Shown: one piece after another, positions 1 to 5,127 of the stretch
How the letters are laid out: each line of letters opens with the position of its first letter
Position numbering within the stretch: the first letter of the stretch is position 1
Origin: Chloroflexota bacterium
Lineage (GTDB): Bacteria; Chloroflexota; Dehalococcoidia; SAR202; UBA11138
NCBI GenBank assembly: GCA_022566975.1
Contig: JADFHV010000025.1
Location: 1 to 12,587 of the forward strand
Direction of reading: 5' to 3'
DNA: 12,587 bases
Translations under genes and position numbers: made by a program
The notes under the pieces: generated by a model
What the model saw: only the letters and a program-made list of their open reading frames with translations
What the model was told of the DNA's origin: nothing
The model's database searches: none

Positions 1-299
1 GGACCAGAGTCCGGGGATAAACCGGGGACCTCAGCTCTCGCACCCCTCGGGACGCGCCGGTACACGCGCAGCGGCACCCGCACCACGGCGTCCTGCCTCA
101 CCTTGATGGCCGAGTACACCAGCGCCGAGCGCGGATAGTACTCGCCGTAGGACAGCGGCGCCCAGGACTGGCCCACCCCCAGCCTCTCCTTCCAGCTGTC
201 GCTCAACGCCGGGGCGACCCGGTTGGCTCTTACCCTGGCCGGCAGCCTGACCCCGTTTGCCACCGTCAGCATCTTTGAAAACACCTGCTTCACGTCCAT
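1..299 (-). CDS. phage portal protein, N-terminal part (cut by window edge)
   Basis: The first 99 codons of a portal protein are visible; the rest lies left of the window. Portal proteins form the dodecameric ring at one capsid vertex through which the terminase pumps DNA. The visible protein starts MDVKQVFSKML. Around residues 56-80 it has the segment YYPRSALVYSAIKVRQDAVV followed by RVPLRVYRR, the pattern I know from HK97-type portals (a Y-x-A-I-x-x-R-x-D-A helix followed by P-L-x-V-Y-R). The ATG (299-297) overlaps the terminase stop (292-290) by 10 bp, and GAGGAGG at 315-309 lies 9 nt upstream. The start is therefore well supported and translation is probably coupled to the terminase. Family assignment rests on the N-terminus only. 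Confidence 0.8.
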   Translation of the reverse strand, partial: MDVKQVFSKMLTVANGVRLPARVRANRVAPALSDSWKERLGVGQSWAPLSYGEYYPRSALVYSAIKVRQDAVVRVPLRVYRRVPRGARAEVPGLSPDSG

Positions 300-1636
300 A
301 TCCTGTTGCCTCCTCGTGGGGCTGCGAAGGTCATCGCAAGGGCGTCCGCCTCGTCGGGCGACCGGTGCATCTTGTCCTTGCCCTGAAGAAGGGTCCGCCC
401 ATTCGTCAGGACCTTGTACTCCCGGCTCGACACCTGGCCGATAAGCGCCGGATCGTCGTCGGTGTCCATCTCTCCCGAGCGGTACCGTTCGCGCATAGCC
501 CACCACACCTCCGCGTTCCGATTGACATAGCGCTCGGGGTTCTCGGCTCTCTGGCCACCTATGAACGGCACCAGCCTGGGCTTGATCTTCAGCTCCTTCA
601 GCCGGTCCACGACACCCGCGCCCAAGCCCGTGTCGTCCACCACCAGCACGTCCACGTCGTGTTTTTCGCAGTAGCTCCTCAGAAAGGCGGCGGTCTTCAT
701 CGTGTCGTGTCCTCTTACCCGCCACACGATGCGAGCGACCGGCCCCTGCCGGCGGATGACTACCGTCTTGTCGTGCCCGTAACGTGCCACGTCGCAGCCC
801 AGGACCACCGGCCCCTCCGGCTCTAGACGGCGCCTGGCCGCCTGTGTAGCCTCCACCAGGGACACAACTATCTCGTCCATGTTTTCAGGGAACTCGCCCA
901 GGACCGACCCGATGTAGAGTGCGCTGTCCTCTCCCCACTCCTCCTTGCGGTCCTCAATGTCCTCCTGGGTAATCATCCCCGGTATCACCACCCGCTGCTC
1001 CCGAATATTAGGCGTATCGAGGGCGCTGATCTGGACGGTCTCATACAGCTCACGCTTGGCGTGGTGCGAGTCGAAGAAAGTACCCGCCTGGATGAAGGGG
1101 TTACCCGTCATCAGGAGCCGGGTGGGATTCAACCGCCTTACCGCGTCGAGATCAGGCTCCCTCGCCGCGTGCGCCTCGGTGATCACCACCAGCAGGTTGG
1201 GCGAGTGAAACCCCTGGAGGTTGTAGGGCGAGTTGGTGGCGAAGCCGAGGGCAAAGCTCTGCTCGTCCAGCTCATACCGGGACGTGCGGAACATCCTGCC
1301 GCCCAGTCGGTCCGCCGCCCGGTTATACGCCCATCGGAGCTCGTTCCACACGATCTCGTCTACCTGCCTCGTAGAGGGCCCCGTCACGATGGCCTTGGCC
1401 GGGGAGCGCGAGTGCATCCACCACAGGACGGCCCGGGCCGCGGCCCAGTCCTTTCCCGAGCCGTTGCACCCCACCACCGACACCCTGCGCGAGCGCGGGA
1501 CCGCGCTCAGTATCTCCTCTTGCTTATCGTAGGGCTCTTCTGCCAGCACCTCCCGAACGAACGTTACCGGGTCTCGAAAATCGCCGTCAGAGGACCTCTC
1601 CGGGGTGTCTCGACGAGGCGTCTTTCCCTTTGCCAT
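290..1636 (-). CDS. terL: phage terminase large subunit (packaging ATPase/nuclease)
   Basis: 448 aa, a usual length for this family. It cuts phage concatemers and pumps DNA through the portal. N-terminal ATPase: Walker A GCNGSGKD at 56-63; a Walker B-like strand LLVVITEA at 148-155, with E154 as the likely catalytic glutamate; coupling motif LMTGNP at 175-180. C-terminal RNase H-like nuclease: acidic residues D282 (GCDVARYGHDKT), D334/D335 (LVVDD) and D428/D431 (SPDEADA). One oddity is Thr where most relatives have the Walker B Asp (T153-E154). No small-subunit gene lies upstream within the window. No good ribosome site precedes the ATG at 1636 (the nearest GGAG is about 20 nt away), so the start is less certain than the product. 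The gene overlaps portal by 10 bp and is part of a phage or phage-derived packaging operon running off the left edge. Confidence 0.92.
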   Translation of the reverse strand: MAKGKTPRRDTPERSSDGDFRDPVTFVREVLAEEPYDKQEEILSAVPRSRRVSVVGCNGSGKDWAAARAVLWWMHSRSPAKAIVTGPSTRQVDEIVWNELRWAYNRAADRLGGRMFRTSRYELDEQSFALGFATNSPYNLQGFHSPNLLVVITEAHAAREPDLDAVRRLNPTRLLMTGNPFIQAGTFFDSHHAKRELYETVQISALDTPNIREQRVVIPGMITQEDIEDRKEEWGEDSALYIGSVLGEFPENMDEIVVSLVEATQAARRRLEPEGPVVLGCDVARYGHDKTVVIRRQGPVARIVWRVRGHDTMKTAAFLRSYCEKHDVDVLVVDDTGLGAGVVDRLKELKIKPRLVPFIGGQRAENPERYVNRNAEVWWAMRERYRSGEMDTDDDPALIGQVSSREYKVLTNGRTLLQGKDKMHRSPDEADALAMTFAAPRGGNRIWT

Positions 1637-1686
1637 GAGTCGTGATGTTTATCTCCATGTTTGAGCCGGACCGGTTTCTTACGCTT

Positions 1687-1730
1687 GGCCCCGACAGCCG
1701 AGAATGGTCGAGCCGCCCGGCGTCGGGGCC
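1687..1730. repeat. 9-bp perfect inverted repeat in terminase leader
   Basis: GGCCCCGAC at 1687-1695 is the exact reverse complement of GTCGGGGCC at 1722-1730, separated by 26 nt. It lies between the terminator-like hairpin and the terminase start. In a minus-strand transcript it could form a long-loop stem before the terminase ribosome site. It has no T-run on either side that would make it a terminator, apart from the shared A/T-rich stretch at 1733-1741. Function unknown. Confidence 0.5.
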
Positions 1731-1732
1731 AC

Positions 1733-1765
1733 AAAAGAAAAGGACGGGCCTCGCGGGTCCGTCCC
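1733..1765 (-). terminator. intrinsic terminator or attenuator upstream of terminase
   Basis: Read on the minus strand: arm GGACGGACC (1764-1756), loop CGCGA, arm GGCCCGTCC (1750-1742), pairing at eight of nine positions, then TTTTCTTTT (1741-1733). This is a classic rho-independent terminator. It lies 59 bp past the end of the broken nucleotidyltransferase and could simply end that transcript. It also lies about 3-4 nt downstream of the start predicted for the promoter at 1774-1802 and about 100 nt before the terminase ATG, so it would block that promoter unless read-through occurs. Confidence 0.75.
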
Positions 1766-1773
1766 TCACTGCC

Positions 1774-1802
1774 ATATTAGAACATTAGTACGGCTGTGTC
1801 AA
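1774..1802 (-). promoter_or_regulatory. sigma70-type promoter pointing at terminase
   Basis: On the minus strand, TTGACA (1802-1797) is a perfect -35. It is followed by a 17-nt spacer and TAATAT (1779-1774), which matches four of six -10 positions. It is the best promoter-like sequence I saw in the window. It sits in the gap between the nucleotidyltransferase stop (1824) and the terminator at 1733-1765, and points into the terminase/portal operon. Predicted start near 1767. Confidence 0.65.
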
Positions 1803-1823
1803 GAGCTCCGATGCCGACCTCCC

Positions 1824-2605
1824 TCAATCGACTAACCGAGACCGCCGAATTGCCGCCAGGGCATGGTCGACGACCTCCGCATCTTGCTCTCGGAGGACCG
1901 GCCTCGCTAGTCCGACCGTGTCCTCGTATAGGCGAAGGGCTGCGAGGCCACGCGCTCTCACAGCACCAGGGTCGAAGCCTGCCGCCTGCCGAAACTGCCT
2001 TGACCACTCGGAGTTATCTCCCGCGGCCTCCTGGACCTGGTCGAAGTAGGAGTTATCGCTCTCCACCAGTACACGCCGATGGACGGCAACTGCCTCAGCC
2101 AGTCCCAGCACCAGGCCCAGGATCCCGTACAGGACTGTCGAGTCCCGCCCGGACTTAAGTCCGGCAAGGACCTTGTGGGCCTCCTCGGCATAGCCCATGA
2201 CGCTGTAGCTTACGTACTCATCGGCAGCCGGTCGAAGCGGCCCCACGAGAAGTCGTCCGCCTCGAGCTTGAGCTCCGCCAAAGACCCTTCTTTGTCCAGA
2301 AGTACCCTCGCCTGACGCAGACCTGGGACCGCCCATATGGCTTTTTCAGGACGGGTCAACTCTCCGGTCTTCTCCGCAACCGTGGTTGTCGTGACACTGA
2401 ACAGGTGGCCGTCGCGGACCTCCAGACGATACCTGTCCCCTTCTTGCTCTGGCAGGCATTGGACGAACCGCAGAACGTCCACGTCGCTATAGTCAGTCGG
2501 ATCGCCCCGGGCATGGCTACCCGTCAGCGCTACGCCTACGGTGTCGCCGTCGTCCAGCTCCATGACTATTCTTGCGAGAGCAATTTCGAAAGCAGACTCA
2601 GCCAC
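1824..2605 (-). pseudogene. nucleotidyltransferase, split by a single frameshift
   Basis: Two frames together make one protein. Frame one starts at GTG 2605, with GGGAGGT 7 nt upstream. It holds the polymerase-beta-type nucleotidyltransferase motif GSHARGDPTDYSDVDV (residues 29-44: G29-S30, D41, D43) and runs to W121. Frame two continues GPLRPAADEYVSYSVMGYAE and then the helical C-terminal part (EEAHKVLAGL, LYGILGLVLGL, AGDNSEWSRQFRQAAG) to the stop at 1824. The shift falls at the run of four C at 2241-2244. Adding one base restores a 260-aa protein of plausible family length. Such enzymes move a nucleotide onto a small molecule, RNA or protein; the substrate cannot be told here. The seamless fit of both halves suggests a very recent mutation or a base-call error. 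Frame one alone stops after 131 aa and would lack the C-terminal domain. Confidence 0.8.
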
Positions 2606-2647
2606 CCGTCAGACCTCCCTGAAACGCGGGCGCACAACTGCTCGGGT

Positions 2648-2677
2648 ATCGTAGTGGCGGTGAGACCTCGATGGCAA
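2648..2677 (-). promoter_or_regulatory. possible promoter of the nucleotidyltransferase
   Basis: Minus strand TTGCCA (2677-2672), 18-nt spacer, TACGAT (2653-2648). The predicted start near 2641 would give a leader of about 36 nt ending at the GTG start at 2605. Match to consensus is moderate (five of six and four of six), so this is a suggestion only. Confidence 0.35.
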
Positions 2678-2717
2678 ATGGCTCTGCTTACATCGTCCCA
2701 TTCGGGGGATTCGTAAG

Positions 2718-2733
2718 TCCCGACTTGTCGGGA
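2718..2733. repeat. 7-bp inverted repeat (TCCCGAC-tt-GTCGGGA)
   Basis: TCCCGAC at 2718-2724 and GTCGGGA at 2727-2733 are perfect reverse complements around TT. It is not followed by a T-run on either strand, so it is unlikely to be an intrinsic terminator. It looks like the core of a small dispersed palindrome, but only one copy is in this window. Confidence 0.5.
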
Positions 2734-2740
2734 TTTGCGC

Positions 2741-2763
2741 GGGGGTCTGGGCATGCCCCCAGA
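2741..2763. repeat. G/C palindrome around GGGCATGCCC
   Basis: TCTGGG (2746-2751) pairs with CCCAGA (2758-2763). An alternative pairing uses GGGGG (2741-2745) with CCCCC (2756-2760), and the centre GGGCATGCCC (2749-2758) is itself a perfect palindrome. The alternative pairings make several hairpins possible. It lies 8 bp past the previous inverted repeat. Confidence 0.45.
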
Positions 2764-2826
2764 TATGCCTCGAGGGTATGGGGCTGGGAAAGAGCGCATG
2801 GACATTGAGAGAGTCAACAGAGCCTC

Positions 2827-2853
2827 TACCCCTCTAACCGCGTGAGGGCGGTA
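2827..2853. repeat. imperfect hairpin upstream of the HAD gene
   Basis: CCCTC (2830-2834) pairs with GAGGG (2844-2848), and TAC (2827-2829) with GTA (2851-2853) across a small internal loop. It lies about 50 bp upstream of the candidate HAD promoter. No T-run follows. Possibly an operator or a remnant palindrome. Confidence 0.35.
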
Positions 2854-2899
2854 TGCCAAACGCTCCTACGCCGCGTCATTGTCGCCCGGCCACGGATGC

Positions 2900-2905
2900 T
2901 ATCAT
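2900..2905 (+). promoter_or_regulatory. candidate -10 box of the HAD gene, near-leaderless
   Basis: TATCAT ends 9 nt before the ATG at 2915. Transcription would start about 7 nt downstream, almost on the start codon, and there is no purine-rich ribosome site before the ATG. A TTGTCG at 2879-2884 could serve as -35 at a short 15-nt spacing. This arrangement fits a leaderless or nearly leaderless mRNA, but it is a sequence-only inference. Confidence 0.4.
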
Positions 2906-2914
2906 AGTCGGGCC

Positions 2915-3622
2915 ATGATCACCGCGGTCTTTTTCGACCTCTACGGCACGTTGGCCGGGTTCAGCCCCTCGCGCTACCACATCCAGTCGGTGGCCTGCGC
3001 CGACTTCGGTATCGAGGTGACGCCCGAGGGGATCACGGCCGGCTACGCCCTGGCCGACGCCTACATGGCGGAGCAGAGCGCGGTCAACCCGCTACGAGGG
3101 CGAGCCGACGAGGGGCGCGACCGGTTCTTTGCCGAGTACGAGCGGCTGGTCCTCAAAGGAGCGGGCGTGGAGGTCAGCAACGAGAGGGCGTTGGAGGTAT
3201 GGAGGCGGGTCCGCCGTGTGCCCTACGAGATGACCCGGTTCGACGACGTTCTGCCCGCTCTGGACATCCTGAAGTCCCAGGGGCTGGTCTTGGGAATGAT
3301 CTCCAACATGAACCGCGATGGCGCAGAGCTGGCCGAGGACATGGGGCTTACGCCATACCTGGACTTCGCCGTCACGTCGATGGAGATCGGGGCCGAGAAG
3401 CCGCATCCGCCCATATTTCAGGCGGCGCTCCAGAAGGCCGGCGTCGACCCTCGGCAGGCGGTCCACGTAGGCGACCAGATCACCTCGGACGTGGAGGGTG
3501 CCACGACTGTAGGCATCAACCCGGTCCTGCTGGACCGCGACGGCAACCATCGGGGTTTCAACGGCTGCCCCCGCATCGAGACCCTGATGGAGCTGCCTGC
3601 GCTGTTGCCTTCGTTGGCCTAG
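2915..3622 (+). CDS. HAD-superfamily hydrolase, subfamily IA-like
   Basis: 235 aa from the ATG at 2915. A TTG 36 bp earlier would add 12 residues that do not fit the family, whose proteins begin right before motif I. HAD motifs in order: motif I FFDLYGTL with nucleophile D8 and T12; motif II S130 (MISNMN); motif III K162 (GAEKPHPPIF); motif IV G186-D187 and D192 (HVGDQITSDVEGA). The second Asp of the usual DxD is Tyr10. D-x-Y-G-T variants are known in haloacid-dehalogenase-like members, yet motif IV here is of phosphatase type, so the reaction (phosphate-ester or C-halogen hydrolysis) cannot be fixed. The cap domain lies between motifs I and II (about 17-115). Soluble, cytoplasmic. It appears to be a single-gene unit, convergent with the nuclease pair. 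Confidence 0.88.
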   Translation: MITAVFFDLYGTLAGFSPSRYHIQSVACADFGIEVTPEGITAGYALADAYMAEQSAVNPLRGRADEGRDRFFAEYERLVLKGAGVEVSNERALEVWRRVRRVPYEMTRFDDVLPALDILKSQGLVLGMISNMNRDGAELAEDMGLTPYLDFAVTSMEIGAEKPHPPIFQAALQKAGVDPRQAVHVGDQITSDVEGATTVGINPVLLDRDGNHRGFNGCPRIETLMELPALLPSLA

Positions 3623-3681
3623 GGGCCGGGCGGTCAGGGAACCTGGACGCAAACGATTCGGGACCCTTTTCAGTCGCCTGC

Positions 3682-4257
3682 TCAAGCGGTGACCAAGGGG
3701 TCGATAACCAGCTCTTCGAGCTTCTCGCTCGATGTGACATTGTAGAGAGGTACTACGAACGTTTCGTTCCTCTTCAGGTTCTCGAACCACTTGGACTGCC
3801 CACCCTGACGCCAACCTTTCAGTGAGTCGTGGGGCTGACCAATGAACCAGTACTTGCACATCCAATAATCGTAAGTTTCCCCAGTCGTCTTCCTGTCCAT
3901 AGGCTCGTGGTACAACAGTCGCCCCGCTGAGATGAGTGGATCGTCGACCTGGGTCTGCAAGTTAGAGTAGCGGTCGGAGGCGAAGTGGATACTCACGAAC
4001 AGCAGCCGGTCGATGGAGGCGGCATTCTCATCAGGAAGAGTGGGCATGTAGAAGCGGGCCGCCCAACGCGCATACCATCGTTCCGGCGAGCTCAGAGATA
4101 CTGATAGTTGCCCCGGAGCCGACGTGTGTCGGGGTTCCCATCCGCGTTCGCCCATCAGCCGGTCAGCGTCCATAAGCAACAGCTGGCCCTGGTCGTATAG
4201 CCCTGACAGGCAATCAAACATGGTCTTCGTCTTGCTGTCCGATGTCGTCTCAGTCAT
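3682..4257 (-). CDS. unrecognised 191-aa partner of the nuclease-like gene
   Basis: I do not recognise a named family. The start is placed at ATG 4257 rather than 4272, because GAGGGG lies 7 nt upstream of 4257 and nothing suitable precedes 4272. The ATG overlaps the stop of the upstream nuclease gene by 8 bp, which predicts coupled translation. The protein is soluble, with no signal peptide or membrane segment. It is rich in Trp/Tyr (WYARWAARFYMP at 61-72, YDYWMCKYWFIG at 129-140), has a predicted strand LLFVSIHFA at 85-93, and ends VVPLYNVTSSEKLEELVIDP. Such aromatic-rich alternating segments suggest an alpha/beta domain; no catalytic motif stands out. G+C is locally low (28 of 60 bases at 3721-3780), which may hint at transfer. 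Likely roles are specificity, inhibitor or sensor subunit for the nuclease; that is inference. Confidence 0.75.
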   Translation of the reverse strand: MTETTSDSKTKTMFDCLSGLYDQGQLLLMDADRLMGERGWEPRHTSAPGQLSVSLSSPERWYARWAARFYMPTLPDENAASIDRLLFVSIHFASDRYSNLQTQVDDPLISAGRLLYHEPMDRKTTGETYDYWMCKYWFIGQPHDSLKGWRQGGQSKWFENLKRNETFVVPLYNVTSSEKLEELVIDPLVTA

Positions 4258-5074
4258 GGGGTATCCCCTCATATCGGTATGCGGCTAGAGTGCTATCGGG
4301 CTCCGGAATATCCGGCCACCGATAACCCTGTGGGACCGGCCGGTAGAACAGGAAGTCGTCCACGCTAAATCTGTGTTTGACGGGCTTGATCCCGCGGAAC
4401 ATCGTCAGGCCCTTACGCGACAGCAACGCCAGCATGTCCTCCAACACGGCGACGCGCCCGGGATCGGATTCAGTTTTCAGGGCGTTTTCCAGAATAGACG
4501 GCAGAGACCGCCACGAGGTCCAGAAGATGTCACCCTGCTCCTTCCGCTTGCGTTGGAACTCATCTAGCGCTCGTTCCAAGTCGGCGCGTGGCATGCTCAT
4601 ATCCGGCGTGACAAACAGGAGACTACGCGATACGAGGCGCAGTCCTGCGCTCCATCCGAGCACCGCTGGGGACACAGCACTCAAGTTGTCCAGCTCGCGG
4701 GCTAGCTGGTTGGTGGGCTCGTCACGCTCATCCTCTTCACTCGATAGGCCGGCATGGTACTTGGCCTCGACTAGAAGCAGGTGGACGCGACGGTCTTCTG
4801 TTTCAAGGCCGAGCATCAGATCCGGCTCGCAAGGAATACGGCCTGGCGAACTCAACCACGGCCAGAAGGCAGAGTGCGCGCGCACAATCCCAGCCTCGAG
4901 TTGCAGCGCTGTACCCCGAACCGAGCGGGCCGTGCGAAGGAACGGCAGCAGAGCCGTTTCAGGTGGCAGATAACGCAGCGTACCGAAGACGTTGGAGGTC
5001 AGCAGGTCTTCCATCCTTTCGGACAGATTGGTTCCTGTCGCCGAAATCTTGCCGTGTATCTCTGCGATACTCAT
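4250..5074 (-). CDS. PD-(D/E)XK nuclease-like protein
   Basis: 274 aa, no signal peptide. The residues fit the PD-(D/E)XK nuclease fold: an early helix with E19/E22 (LSERMEDLL); E83-P-D85 (CEPDLMLGL) at the end of one strand; E103-x-K105 (HLLLVEAKYHAGL) in the next; then a helix with Q123 (NQLARELDNL). D85, E103 and K105 would bind the metal and activate water for DNA or RNA cleavage. The tail (about 205-274) holds GLTMFRGIKPVKHRFSVDDF and may recognise a substrate. I do not recognise a named restriction enzyme. It starts 53 bp after the mfd stop, so it may be read through from mfd or use its own weak promoter; no strong ribosome site is visible before the ATG. The downstream partner gene overlaps by 8 bp. 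A restriction-like or phage-defence role is plausible, as is a role in DNA repair. Confidence 0.78.
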   Translation of the reverse strand: MSIAEIHGKISATGTNLSERMEDLLTSNVFGTLRYLPPETALLPFLRTARSVRGTALQLEAGIVRAHSAFWPWLSSPGRIPCEPDLMLGLETEDRRVHLLLVEAKYHAGLSSEEDERDEPTNQLARELDNLSAVSPAVLGWSAGLRLVSRSLLFVTPDMSMPRADLERALDEFQRKRKEQGDIFWTSWRSLPSILENALKTESDPGRVAVLEDMLALLSRKGLTMFRGIKPVKHRFSVDDFLFYRPVPQGYRWPDIPEPDSTLAAYRYEGIPHD

Positions 5075-5127
5075 GGTGCTACTGTATGGTCAAGAACTTA
5101 ATAGAAGACGTGGATCGCTCGGTATAG

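Larger units (their letters stand above)
2606..2914. other. gene-free divergent intergenic region with hairpins
   Basis: 309 bp between the minus-strand nucleotidyltransferase and the plus-strand HAD gene. I found no convincing reading frame with a ribosome site, and no tRNA-like fold or GTTCGANTC-type T-arm. It contains a candidate promoter for each flanking gene and three inverted repeats (2718-2733, 2741-2763, 2827-2853), which are listed separately. One open frame (2859-2566, minus) overlaps the nucleotidyltransferase start, lacks a recognisable domain and is not called. Confidence 0.6.

Noticed and set aside
1587..1775. 62-aa minus-strand frame overlapping the terminase start, considered as a small terminase subunit
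   Set aside because: It reads through the terminator hairpin and into terminase in another frame, and has no helix-turn-helix pattern.
2236..2250. Programmed -1 frameshifting in the nucleotidyltransferase
   Set aside because: The site lacks an X-XXY-YYZ slippery heptamer in the zero frame, and this family is not known to me for recoding.
2566..2859. 97-aa minus-strand frame in the intergenic region
   Set aside because: It overlaps the well-supported GTG start of the nucleotidyltransferase in another frame and crosses three palindromes; no domain.
2879..2914. Upstream TTG start for the HAD protein
   Set aside because: It adds 12 residues with no family match, and no ribosome site precedes it.
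3623..3681. Terminator between the convergent HAD and partner genes
   Set aside because: Only a weak AGGG...CCCTTTT pairing with a long loop is visible; not enough to call.
3092..3865. 257-aa minus-strand frame opposite the HAD gene
   Set aside because: It covers HAD motifs II-IV in antisense and runs into the partner gene; no recognisable domain.
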